Both the position numbers and the translations under genes were made by a program. Below are positions 42,033 through 52,872 of a stretch of 64,000 nucleotides of DNA, in pieces; positions within the stretch are counted from its first letter, which is position 1, and every line of letters starts with the position of its first letter. The DNA is from Eopsaltria australis (lineage: Eukaryota > Chordata > Aves > Passeriformes > Petroicidae): NCBI GenBank assembly GCA_034509425.1, contig JAVTVJ010001214.1, positions 186,001-250,000 on the forward strand. The letters run 5' to 3'. The notes under the pieces are model-generated. The model was not told the DNA's origin, made no database searches, and worked only from the letters and a program-made list of their open reading frames with translations.

Positions 42033-42839
42033 GACGCTGACTCAATGTGAGTGATAAGTTTGTTTTTTGTTAGAAAGTGCACACTCTTTATAGTGCTGTC
42101 TGTGCTCAAAACATTATTCCCTCACAGAAGTTTTTTACAGGAGCTCTCTCTATTTTAATTAAAACACTAAGTTGATATCAGAAGGCAGCAACAGTAACAG
42201 GTTTTTTTGTTAATTTTTAGACACTTGCAGTTTGTTTTTAGTTTTTATGTTTTTTTTTTTTTTTTACAGTTGTCTTGAGAATAACTTTGAGCAGAGGCTT
42301 AGCTTTCGTCTAAGGGGCCTGGATTGCTCACTTATACTTTATGTCTGTGCAGCCGGAGAAGGATATTCTCCAACAGACTGCTATAATACTTGTCGAGGCA
42401 TCAAATGAATAAACTGTCCATTATAGTCCACCTGAGCAATTTGAAATGACAGTGAATCCCTGAAAAGATTCTCTAATTCTGCTGCAGTAACAGGGAGTTG
42501 TATCATTGCCAGATCATATCCTGTCAGGCTCTGACATTGGAGTTGTCCCATCGACAGCAGTCAAGTAGTCATTCTGGGTTGAGTGGTTATAGTTTTTGCA
42601 AAGGTGTGTGGCGAGAAAATCCATTCTAATAACCAGAGACTACATTCTTGCACATCACATTGGCCAATAAGAAAAAAGTTTGAAAAGACTGCAAAATCAG
42701 GAACAACCGCAAAGGCAAGTCTGGGTTTTGATATGTGGCAAAGGACTTATTGATATTATCCCTCACAGTCTTGAAAGCCTTTCAGGGGAAGAAAGATCTG
42801 GGTCCTGATGCCTTTTTCTGGTCTTAGGAAATAAAGGCT
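42033..42839 (-). pseudogene. decayed pol between RNase H and RT
   Basis: No long frame remains. Position between RNase H and the RT thumb implies RT connection sequence. Poly-T runs near 42245-42266 and AT-rich insertions suggest decay. Confidence 0.4.
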
Positions 42840-43170
42840 CAGACACGGTGAAAGGGTTGGGGGTTATTTACCTCAGTATTTTAATAGGATCCCGTTCGAT
42901 GGCTTCTGCCGTCCAGGTAGAACACGCCGCAAAAGCCCCCTCCCCCCAACAGAGTATACAATAAAAGACTCTACACATTAGCATATCTAACCAGAGGGCC
43001 CAATAAGGGGCTGGGGTGGGCTAACTTCTAGTTTACAAAATCTGTCCTACTAGGAGACCTTGAGGGCTCACGAAAACAGAGTGTTTGGTCTCTAACTCTC
43101 CGTGGTTTCAGGGGTGTTTAGTCTACCGGCCTCCTAAACACCATGAAACCAGGCTAAACTATCACCTAAA
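42840..43170 (-). mobile_element. LTR-like insertion inside the provirus
   Basis: GC content and word use differ from the surrounding pol. It contains TATA- and AATAAA-like words, and the coding order is interrupted across it (RT on the right, RNase H on the left). Ends and target-site duplication were not established, so this is tentative. Confidence 0.35.
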
Positions 43171-43700
43171 GCATCCCAAGTGTGCATGCTAATACTTGTG
43201 AATGTAGGGAACAGTGTAAGAAATATTCAGGAGAAAAAGCAGAAAAAATCCTTCAGGCATCAGTAGATGGTTGGACCTGTTTGGAGTGAGGATTATTGTT
43301 TGTGACCTTATAAGGCATTGTTTACCTGTTACCATAATAGGTAAAAACTGTAGAATAGCCCAGGTGATTGAGGAACACTGTGGTGAACCACTTCCTGTTT
43401 TATATGATGATATATCCAGTTTGTGTGATGGTATATAAGGAATTTTTATTACGCAATGAAGGTCGGTCTTTGCATGTTGTAATCTTGTGTGAAGTCCATG
43501 ACCTCTGCTCAATCCCGCAGAATAATGTAAGTAAATTAGAAACCCCCCCTTTTCCCTCTTTTTTGTTTTATACAAACAAGAATCATGAAACAGAACACTT
43601 CTAACATTAAGAACATGCTTGGCCCACCACCCGAACCAAACAAGCTCCATTCCTCACAAAAGCAGTGTATGAGTAAACAGCTAGAACCTTGAGAAACAAC

Positions 43701-44532
43701 TTAAAATTGTCTAAAACCTTTACCATCACTCCTTACTCTGGGTGTCAGGGTGCAAGGGGAAGCAAGTTCAAGGTCCCCTTTCAATAACTGGAAGAGGGGG
43801 TCAAGTTGTTCAGTTGTAATACCCAATAAAGGGTGTACCCAATTGATAGTCCCCAAGAGTTTTTGCAAATCATTGAGGGTGGACACTCGAGACAAAACTT
43901 TCCAATGATATCTTTGATAGGGTTCAGCAGCATTAATGGAAGGCACAGAAAAAAAAACCCAGTCTTTTAAATCAATTACTATTAGGGTCCAGAATTGCAA
44001 CAGCATTGCAGGAGATGATAGCCCTGGCTGTAGGGTTCCCATAGGCACAATGACATAAGATCATGCAGCAATTGCCACGTTCCATTGTTTTTCTGAGTAA
44101 CAAAAAGAGGAGAGTTCCATGGGCTAGTTGTGGGAATGATATGGCCGGTTTGCAGCTGCTCTTGTACAAGCTGGTGCAAATGTTGCAGCTTCTGCTGTGG
44201 TAAGGGCCACTGGTCCATTCACACAGGATGAGCTGTTGTCCAAGTGAGGGCCAGGACATGCTGCTCAGCAGCGGCCCCTGTGATAAATTTGTTGCCAACA
44301 CGAGACCCCATTGGCTAAGGCAGTCTTGTCCCCACAAAGTGTTAGGGAGTGACAGTACATGAGGTTTCACAGTGGCAGTGTGACCTTCAGGGCCCTCTAT
44401 TGTGACAAAATCGACACTCTGCTTTGGAACAGAGAGACCTCCAACCCCAGCTTGACCTTTAGCAGCTTGAGTCAGGGCCAGTGAGTGGCCATGTGAAGAA
44501 AGATGTAACAGTACAATCAGCACCACTATCAA
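43701..44532 (-). pseudogene. ERV protease end and reverse transcriptase, broken
   Basis: The frame from 44532 carries the protease C-terminal half (VDFVTIEGPEGHTATVKP, then LWGQDCLSQWG). A second frame (44218-43982) has the RT start (DQWPLPQQKL, SPWNSPLFVTQKNNGTWQLLHDL). A third (44048-43701) has the RT thumb (LNDLQKLLGTINWVHPLLGI). Frameshifts separate all three; the RT catalytic YxDD was not seen intact. Confidence 0.8.
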
Positions 44533-44547
44533 ATATTCCAGTAATTT

Positions 44548-44940
44548 CTAGCTTCTCGTTTTGATGCTAAAGAACACATTTGAGAGTGGGTCTATGACTG
44601 AAAAGTGATTGTGCCCAAAAGATCTCTGGCTGCTCAGTGAAATCAAAGCAACTCGTGGAAAACTACCATGGGAGTTAACATGAAAATAAACAAGTTTAGC
44701 AATTTGTGATCCTTCAGAAATTTGGCACGGGGGTAGGGGGGTCCAAACTATTATCTGAATCTTCCCAGTAAAATCCCCATCTGTGAGTCTCAGCAGAACA
44801 AAAAACCCCTGCTTTGTGGTTGATGCTCGACCAATCACAAGTGCACTGCACCCCCAGCCCAGCAGTCTCTGGACATCTGAAGGCAAACAGTGCACATTGC
44901 CATCCTGAAGAGTTACTGTGGTGGCAGAGGCCGGGTCCAT
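44548..44940 (-). pseudogene. ERV dUTPase-like domain
   Basis: A 130-residue frame with LLGWGCSALVIGRAS, GFFVLLRLTDGDFTGKIQI and WTPLPPC, matching motifs of trimeric dUTPases encoded with protease in betaretroviruses. The ordinarily conserved residue patterns are partly eroded. Confidence 0.75.
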
Positions 44941-45290
44941 GCCGGTGCCGCCGGCTGTCCGGGATCACAAGGCCTTTGCAGGTATGAGTGCAGCAGGGCT
45001 TGATTTGCTATCCATGCGTGGCTCCCCGCCACGCTCCACTGGCGGTTTCCCAGGGGGCCCGTCAGTGTAGCTGGGAGCGGCTCCCCTTCTTTGGTAAATT
45101 TAGATCGGCATTGTTTCACATGGTGCTGCCTCTTCTGGCAACGTACACGCACACGGCGGCACCCCCAGAACAAACTTTTGTCCCAGGGGCATTTGCGTCT
45201 CTTGTGACCCAGCTACCCACACAAAAAACAAACACACGATCTGGAATGAACGCTTATCATAGTGAGAACCTCCAAAAGCAAATCATGTAA
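44941..45290 (-). pseudogene. ERV gag nucleocapsid tail with CCHC zinc knuckle
   Basis: The minus-strand translation around 45245-45175 has C-x2-C-x-stop-x-GHKRRKC, a zinc knuckle with an internal stop codon. A basic stretch follows (FWGCRRVRVRCQKRQ). The rest of gag is missing upstream. Confidence 0.6.
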
Positions 45291-45499
45291 TGACTGGCAG
45301 TGCCAATCCCCTGACAACCAGAGAATGCTGGACTGAGGTGTAGACAATTAATGGGGGCAATTAAGAAACAAAAAAAAATGGCCAAGCAATCTCACATACC
45401 ACTGTAGTGGCTCAGCCAGGGGAACAAGAGTTTGAGAGTCATGCCAGGGGAAGGGGGGGAAGGGGGAGGGTGGGTTTTTCAGGAGTTGTGACATAATAC

Positions 45500-47205
45500 T
45501 GTGAGATGTATTGGGGCAGACTCTGAGACTCTTGTCTGGGGGATGGGGAGCCGCTTTGTGGCCACTTTTTTGGCTCAGCGATTGAGGATAGCAGTCGTGG
45601 ATGTTACAGACAGCATTTGGCTCCTGCAGGGACATTGCTACAGTTCAGCTCACCGCCCTGAGTCTGTCCTCTTCCACTGGTCCAGCCCGCTGCTCCGGGG
45701 ATACTTCTACAGTTTAGCCCCTTTGCCCCGTCTCAGGAATGACAGGCACGCAATGCCCACACCACACGTGACCAGCTCCCATCTTTTCCTCTTGCCCAAG
45801 CTCCCACCACCACCTCAGGAGGTTTCCCAGGTGTTGGAGCACCCCTGAAGCCACAGGGGAACCCTTGTGGCCCCTCTGCGTTGCCGGCAGCCAGCAGCAC
45901 CCCCTGGAGCCGCAAGGGCGTCACTGCAGCCTCCCTGCCTCTACACGAGCCAACAGCGCTCCCTGCTGGTGTTGGCCGTAACTACACCAAAGGGGAATTT
46001 ACTTGACGGGCAAGAAGAGGCTGTTAGTGAATCGTCTGGGGTTTTTTTTTTTTTCTTTCTTCTTTTGTTTTGTTTTTTTGTTTTTTTCTTTTGCTTTGCT
46101 TTGCTTCATTTTTTTGTTGTTGTTGCTGCTGTTGTTTGTCTGTCTTGCTATATCTATATCTATATCTATATCTATATATCTATATCTATATCTATCATCT
46201 ATATATCTATATATCTATATATCTATATCTAATCTATATCTATCATCTATAATCTATATCTATATGTCTATATCAATCTATATCACCTATATCTATATCT
46301 GTATCATCTATAATCTATATCTATATATATCTACATCTATATCTATATCTATATCATCATCTATATAATCTATATCACCTATATCTATATCTAATCTATA
46401 TATCTAATCTATATATAATCTACATCTACATCGTCTATATAATCTATCTCCATATCTATATATGTATATGTATATGTATATCTATATGTATATCTATATC
46501 TATAGCTATATCTATCTATATCTGTATATCTGTATCTATATCTATATATCTGTATCAATCCATATCACCTATATCTCTCTATATATCACTCATATCTTTA
46601 TCTATATCATCTATATCTATATCTATTTCTGTAATCTATCTATATCTATACCTATATCTATAAATCTGTATCTATCTATATCACCTATATCTATATCTAT
46701 TTCTAATCTGTATCTATATCTATATATCTTTATATATATCTATATATCTTTATATATCTATATATCTATATCTATTCTATATATATAATCTATATATCTA
46801 TATCATCTATATCTATATCTATTTCTGTAATCTATCTATATCTGTACCTATATCTATAAATCTATATCTATCTATATCACCTATATCTATATCTATCTCT
46901 AATCTGTATCTATATCCACATCTATATATCTGTATCTATATCTATATATCTTTATATATCTATATATCTTTATATCACCTATATCTATGTCTATTCTATA
47001 TATATAATCTATATCTATATCTATATCACCTATATCTATATCATCTATATCTCCTAGTAAAGGACATGTATCTTTGCCTAGAAGCCCAGTAATTTCAAAG
47101 TTATAATATTTTTGGAAAGAGGGGGAATCAAAGAGAATTCATCTTTCCATTACAGGAAGGTTCCCACCTCCCTTGGCGGACATCTGTCTGTTAAACCGGG
47201 CCCCT
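45500..47205 (+). mobile_element. LTR family M, copy C, swollen by a microsatellite
   Basis: It shares with copies A and B the degenerate CCCCTGNAGCCNCA minisatellite core (45835-45965), the ACTACACCAAAGGGGAA block (about 45980), the T-rich tract, the AGTAAAGGACATGTATCTTTGCCT block (about 47055) and the end GGCGGACATCTGTCTGTTAAACCGGG (about 47205). The left end is uncertain. Between the T-rich tract and the AGTAAAG block it carries about 900 bp of ATATCT repeats. Confidence 0.7.
46143..47053 (+). repeat. (ATATCT)n microsatellite, about 900 bp
   Basis: Imperfect TATATC/TATCTA repeats with interspersed ATCACC, ATCATC and AATC variants run without a break from 46143 to about 47053. Longer higher-order copies recur: the segment around 46600-46720 is repeated near 46795-46915. 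Open frames rich in I, Y and S here are artefacts of the repeat. Confidence 0.95.
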
Positions 47206-48300
47206 CTACTTTTCCAGCTTCAAGACGATGCTCTTTTGTAGTTTAGGCTGAACAGCATCTCTCAGGTTTCTGCCCTTGCTCCTTTTCCACTGGTAACACC
47301 ATGGCATCTTTAGGTATTACACCACCATCCTTCTGCTGATCTGGATGATGGCACTCATGGACCTTATGGAGTGTCCAAGGCCAGGCTGGATGGGCCTTGG
47401 AGCCCCCTGGGATGGTGGAAGGTGTCCCTGCCCATGGCAGGGGGTGGGATGAGCTTTCAGGTCCCTTTTCACTCCAGCCATTGTATCCATTGATGACTCA
47501 GTGACATTCAGGAGCAGCCCCAGGAAGGTGGGAGCATTCCCAAGAGGGTGGGAGCAATCCTAGTGATGCTTTAAGTTTTAGCTTTTATATTTTCCAGATC
47601 AATTCTGCTTTAATGTATAACTCTAAAACTCCATAAATTGTCAACTACTGTTCTACTGCTTATTTCAGACACAACAATTTCTCCAGGCCTATGTTTCAAG
47701 GACACCCTGTTTGTCCAAAGCCCCAAAAATGTAAACAACCGTGGACAGCACTGAGAGAAGAAGGGGGACAAACTGGGGATGGAACTCCACTACCTGAAGA
47801 TGCCTGAGGTGTACCCTGTACAGCATTGCCTGAGGTGTACCCTGTAAAGGCCTTTTAATAAATACCTCCTTTATTCTTTTAACTCCATCTAGTTTCTGTT
47901 CCAGGCCAGCCTTCTCCAGGCATCACCAGGAAGGTGGAAGAAGCCACCTTCTTCTCACCACCTTCTCACCCGGTGAGCTGCCCAAACCTCTTGTGAGTAG
48001 CAATCCCTTAATTCCATTACACCTACACCGCAGCAATCCGCTTAGGGGAAGCCGTGGGGAGGCTGAGAAAGGAGGAGGCATCTCTTAAACACACCTAGGC
48101 TTTATCCCAGGGGGAAAAGCACGGCCCAGGGCATGGAAGAGGCCACAGGGCTCTTGGGCTCTGCTCAAGGTTTTCCACCAGCCTGCGGCCTCCTCCACTG
48201 CTCCTGGGACAGGTTCACCTGCATCCCCTGTCACTGCTGTCACCTGTGTGTCTCGTGCTGCTCTGAGGTTCCCCAGCCCAGCTGTGGCTGCTCCCCCACA
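47206..48300. other. intergenic boundary, possible LTR end, small CR1 piece
   Basis: No gene is recognised. A plus-strand CR1 piece lies at 47365-47475 (listed separately). A short direct duplication of TGCCTGAGGTGTACCCTGTA at about 47805-47846 precedes an AATAAA at 47857-47862, which resembles an LTR R region, but its limits were not determined. Confidence 0.4.
47365..47475 (+). mobile_element. CR1 3' fragment
   Basis: GTCCAAGGCCAGGCTGGATG followed by GGTGTCCCTGCCCATGGCAG and GATGAGCTTTCAGGTCCC are typical 3' words of the CR1 subfamily repeated many times in the SELENOI introns. Confidence 0.75.
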
Positions 48301-48304
48301 TCCT

Positions 48305-48715
48305 GCAGAGGTGTTCCAAGGGCTGGAGCCCCTCTGCTCTGCAGCCAGGCTGGAGGAGCTGAGGATCTGCAGCCTGGAGAAAAGAAGGATCTGCACAGCC
48401 CCTTCCAGTGCCTAAAGGGGTTCCAGAAGAGCTGGAGAGGGACTGGGGTCAAGGGCTGGAGGGACAGGATACAGGGAATGGCTTCCCAGTGCCAGAGGGC
48501 AGGGATGGATGGGAGATTGGACAGGAATTGTTCCCTGGCAGGGTGGGCAGGCCCTGGCACAGGGTGCCCAGAGAAGCTGAGGCTGCCTCATCCCTGGAAG
48601 TGTTCCAAGATCAGGCTGGAGGGGGCTTGGAGCAGCCTGGGATAGTGGAATGTGTCCCTGCCCATGGAATGAGATGGTCTTGAGTGTCCCTTCCCACCCA
48701 AATCACTCTGTCACT
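48305..48715 (+). mobile_element. CR1 3' end
   Basis: Plus-oriented CR1 3' end beginning AGGTGTTCCAAGGGCTGGAG and ending near TCCCACCCAAATCACTCTG. It lies just beyond the inferred SELENOI poly(A) site, between the two loci. Confidence 0.85.
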
Positions 48716-49319
48716 TGATCAGTCCATCTCTGCCTCCTGCCCTCCAGCCCATTCCCTGTTCCACCTCTTCCTCCTCACCACGTCAGCAGAAAGAAAAGAC
48801 AAACACCACTAAAAGGTGTGGAAAATTTTATTCTTTATTGAACTTTATTAGTTTTCTGTTTGGCTTAAACACAATAAATATTTCAGCAGTAGCATTGAAC
48901 AGACTGGAATTCACACCCACTGCAGTACCTGAAGCCCCAAACTCTGGACTCTGGGAAAGCCATTGGGGCCCCTGAGATCACAGCACCTCAGTGTGGGCCA
49001 CTGCCAGGATAAATGTCCCCTTCAGCCCAAGGGACAGGAGCAGGGCCATGTCCCTGCTGGCAGGGAGGGATGGGGGCAGATTTTGAGGGCTCCAACCAGC
49101 TCTGATCAAATGGGCTCTGCAGGTGCTGTGGGCTGAGGCGATCGGCACCTTGGAGGGTGAGCAGGGAATTACCCTGAGAATCTCTGTTCCCTGGGCAGGG
49201 AGGGCCCAGCCACTTCCTTGGAGATCAGCCTAGGGACTTCTCCAGCCAGGTCTGACCACACCTGGGTGGGCCAGAGGGACTTTTCCACAAGCAAAGAGGC
49301 CAGTGTAGCTCCCATTGTC

Positions 49320-49640
49320 ACCATGGAATTACTGGGGTTGGAAAAGCCCTCTGAGCCCATCAAGTCCAACCATTCCCAGCACTACCAAGGCCGAAGAGCT
49401 GTCCCATGTCCCCAAGTGCTACATCCTCATAGCTTTCAAATCCCGCCAAGGATAGGGACTCCACCCCTGCCCTGGGCAGCTGTGCCAGGGCTGGACAGCC
49501 CTTTCCAGGAAGGAATTGTTCCCAAAATCCAACCTGCACCTCCCCTGGCACAGCTTGAGGCCATTTCCTCTCATCCTGTCCTTGTCCCACCAAGAGCAAC
49601 CTGTGTCACCTCAACCACTGCTTTGACACAGCTCAGAGGT
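49320..49640 (-). mobile_element. CR1 3' end (sense to SELENOI)
   Basis: CCATGGAATTACTGGGGTTG through AGTCCAACCATTCCCAGCAC and AAGTGCTACATCC is the reverse complement of a CR1 3' end. It is the only clear CR1 in the SELENOI transcription unit with the same orientation as the gene. Confidence 0.8.
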
Positions 49641-49984
49641 AGAAGTGGGCAAAATCAGGAGGAGCCGAGGCTGGTTTCCTGAAAGCACCCCTTCCCTAGG
49701 GACTTTCCAGCTCTGTCAGAAGCAGGCACAGATGCTCCTGGAGGAGAAGAGTTCAGGGGCCTCACTGGAGCTGAGATCAAACCAGCTCTGGCTCCCAGCT
49801 GCAGATCCTTGATGGGCCAGGAGGTGACACCAGGCCAGCTCTAATTCAGGAGCTTAAAGGTGTTCCCAGAGCCTTGGGAACTCCCACATCCAGTACACTG
49901 CTCCCAGCTCTGGCAAAGCCTTGGGGCAGGTGGATAATGATGGTTATGAGAGGTGGCTGCCAAACTCCACCATGACCAACCAGG

Positions 49985-50165
49985 GGCTCCAGAAGAGCTG
50001 GAGAGGGCCTGGAGGGACAGGACACAGAGGCCAGAGGGCAGGGATGGATGGGAGATTGGGCAGGAATTGCTCCCTGGCAGGGTGGGCAGGCCCTGGCACA
50101 GGCCCAGATTTGCTGTGGCTGCCCCTGGACCCCTGGCACTGTCCCAGGCTTGGAGCAACCTAACG
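49985..50165 (+). mobile_element. CR1 fragment
   Basis: CTCCAGAAGAGCTGGAGAGG, GGGCAGGAATTGCTCCCTGG and GGGCAGGCCCTGGCACAGG mark a short, internally deleted CR1 3' region. Confidence 0.7.
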
Positions 50166-52755
50166 TTATCCCTGGCAGAAGAGACAACACAGATCAGCTC
50201 TCAGGCACCAGACAGGAGGTGAGGAGGCAGGACCTGCCCTCTCCAATCCCAGGAGCACATCCCATAGGAAGGACAGAGCCCAGCCAGTGACCAGCAGCAT
50301 GGAACATCCCCCTCAGGGGCCGTTACCCAGAACACTTCAATTCTCAAGACCTAAACCCATGGTGGGCAACAGAAGGGTTGGCTCTCAGCTGCCACACAGG
50401 CTTTGGTCTCTATTTCCATTCCCCTCTCAGAATCCAGGAGCAGAAATCACTGGGTTTCTAAGAACCCAAGGATAAACCCCCCCTCCCCAGCAGTTGCCTG
50501 GGCACTAGGATGGGCTCTGCTCTGTCCCTGTCCCACCAGGGACAAGCCAGCCCAAACCCCAGCACTGATTTAAGGAGATTTTTTTCTACTTTCAAGGTGC
50601 AATAAATTAAGGCACCAAAGAGCTAGAACTCCCCCAAGATAAATCCTGTGCAGAGGAAGCAGTTCCAGTTTTGGAGAGGGATGTTTTTCCTACACACCAA
50701 GACTTAAGGTCAGACAACTCCTCCCAGCCTCAGGGGCCAGGGATGCCCATGGGAAGAGACAGGACAAGGCAACTGCCAGGTTTGGGAGCCCAAAGTTCAG
50801 CTGGAAGCCTGAGGGAACAGCCCAGTTCTTCCCTGGCTGGGTAAACACAGAACTAGACAGAGAATCATCCAACATCCACATTTTTCAGTGTTGCCAGCCC
50901 AGCGCTGCTATCTGAACAAGTCCCACAGGAAGTTGTGTCCCAGATGAAGACTCCCTCTAATTCCTGTGCAAGCGTGACTTAAAATCATCTCCATAATTCT
51001 ATTTCATGAAATAGCAGGAGTCAAAAATTCATGTGCAGCCCAAGTCAGTTGTCCACGGAGGTTTTTTTTTTTTTGCTGTACAACATCAGTAAAATGGATT
51101 AGAGGAAGCTACTTTATTAAATAAACTTTGAAAACCATCCGCCCCTCTCCCAGCCCCGCCGCGGCCATACGGACACGTGAGCACACGGAGATCTGGAACT
51201 TCCCACGACGGACAGCAGCCCTGGGAAGGGCCCAGGTTGCTCCTCACAGGCTGTACTGTGACCAGGGGCTGACCAAGGGCTGCCCGTGAGCTGCCCATGA
51301 GCTGACTGAGCAACCCACGAAACTCAAGAGCTCAACCTCAGGGTTTCCAGTCTCGTCGTAGGCATGACAGTGATTCCAATTTCCAAAAGAAAAAGCATTA
51401 AATAGCAGTTACACGTTGAAGGTTTCCCAGAGCAGGACGAGGCTTCCCCTGCAGAAGGAAATCACTCTGACCAAGCTGTGATGCCCCACGTTGCACAACA
51501 ATCAGTGTCTGAAGGACTTTGTTCCCATGGTAGCTCCACCTGCACGATCAGCTGTGCTTGTTCGCTTCCGGATGCAGCCTTTCCAGAGCCTGGCTTTAAG
51601 CTACACTCTTCATTCAAGCACAGGTCTTCATTGAATCAAGCCAACAGGAAAGAAAATCAGCATTCAGTCTTCACCACCCCACTCGAACTCAATTATAAAA
51701 ACAAATTAAAAAATAAAATCAACGCAAACACATCTTTGACAAGTGGACAGTAAACGAAGAGATGCCTGGATGAGACACGCGGGTGCTGGGGACGAAGAGA
51801 GGGAGATCTGGAAAGGTTCCCACCCCTGGGAGCCTCCTGAAGGTGCACACACGACCAACACGGGGCTTCAGGTGCTTCTCCCAGTAGTGGAATCGCAGTT
51901 GAGAAGGGCCAGGCTGTTCCTGGCTGTGGAAAAGGGGCTCAAGGCAGCAGGAAAGGAGCCACGGAGCCAACCCACAACAGCAAACCCATGCTGGTAGGAA
52001 TGGGGAGGGCTTGGCTTTGTGGTCTCAGCCGCCTTCTATAGCCCAGACCCCATTCCCAGACTGGGAACACACATGGACACACAGGAACATGTTGAGATGT
52101 GGTCCCAGGTACCACACAATGTACAGAAGCCACATTTCCATTCCTACAGGAAACTGAGCCCTGATTTTCCAAGCCCCCCCAGTTAGGATTGAATTACAAG
52201 TTTTGAGTGTCTTGTCCTTTCTTCTCTTCCCCCCTCAAAAAAAAAACCAACAAAGGTGCTAGTAAGTATTTGCCCAAAAGCAGGAAGGCAGGACAGAATG
52301 TGGGAGAACTGTCACCATCTGCTCCCAAAGTACCAGCCCAGCACAGGGGCTGTCCAGACAGCAGGGCTGGGGACAGCCAGGGACTCCCCTGTCCACCAGG
52401 ATGTCCCCCTGCCCCCGGAGCAATCAGCTGTGTTGGTTTTGGTGGCAGGCCAAGGTGCTTTGCTCAGGTAAAGCATTTCCATCCCCCAGCAGCTTTCCCT
52501 GAGCAAGTGCTGGAGACAGAGGCTTCTCTGGGAACATTCAGCTGGTCTAAGGTACAGTAACAGTGACCTGAAAGGCTCCTCCTCCTCCAGCTCCACCCAA
52601 AACCCGAAGCTTGCAGGGATGGAAGAGCAGCAGGAGCCGCCCTGGCCCAGCCCCGCCCCGGCTGCAGCGGATCCCGCGTGTCCTTGGCCCTGTCCAGAGG
52701 ATAGTTTGGATCTGTGGTGATGGCTGAAGTATTTACAGGTATTTGCAGCAGGTAT

Positions 52756-52872
52756 TTACAGTCCTTCTGCAGCCCGCAGGCCGATTTTCTCCTCCTCTGC
52801 TCCCAGTCAGTCCGGAGTGGGCTTCCGTAGGGAAAAGGGCCGGATGTTGAAGTGCCTGCTCAGCTGGCTCAC
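52756..52872 (-). CDS. SELENOI: SELENOI last coding exon with UGA selenocysteine codon
   Basis: After the CCCCAG acceptor the frame reads [21 protein letters not shown], then TGA (52807-52809), then [16 protein letters not shown] and TAA. The residues around the TGA (RKP..D-U-LG.EE) match the known Sec context of SELENOI. Reading through restores the conserved tail, so TGA as termination is unlikely. The tail is about six residues longer than the human end (..IGL, from memory). Confidence 0.92.

Larger units (their letters stand above)
38629..45290 (-). mobile_element. 5'-truncated betaretrovirus-like endogenous provirus
   Basis: Minus-strand order is gag nucleocapsid tail, dUTPase, protease, RT, RNase H, integrase, env SU, env TM, 3' LTR. 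The dUTPase joined to protease and the RT/env style fit a betaretrovirus-like (class II) element. The 5' LTR and most of gag are absent, and frames are broken repeatedly. The RNase H to RT interval holds an inserted LTR-like block near 42.84-43.17 kb. It occupies the place where the coding exon of the third GVIN unit would be. Confidence 0.85.
48811..52755 (-). other. SELENOI: SELENOI 3' UTR with alternative poly(A) signals
   Basis: No other gene is seen between the SELENOI stop and two minus-strand AATAAA signals (TTTATT at 48834-48839 and 48827-48832), which suggests a long 3' UTR. A proximal signal lies at 51113-51118, followed within 40 bases by a genomic A-run (T-run at 51062-51074 on plus). 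A SECIS element must lie in the UTR for Sec insertion, but I could not assign one by eye. Two CR1 pieces interrupt the distal half. Confidence 0.55.

Noticed and set aside
46003..46788. I/Y/S-rich proteins of about 60-120 residues
   Set aside because: They are translations of the ATATCT microsatellite and the preceding T-run.
52430..52490. Candidate SECIS on the minus strand (TGA ... AAAA ... TGAT)
   Set aside because: The arms next to the two TGA words pair for only about two bases, so the quartet and helix II cannot form.
52807..52809. TGA as a premature stop or pseudogene mark in SELENOI
   Set aside because: Position and context match the known selenocysteine codon and the conserved tail resumes immediately after it.
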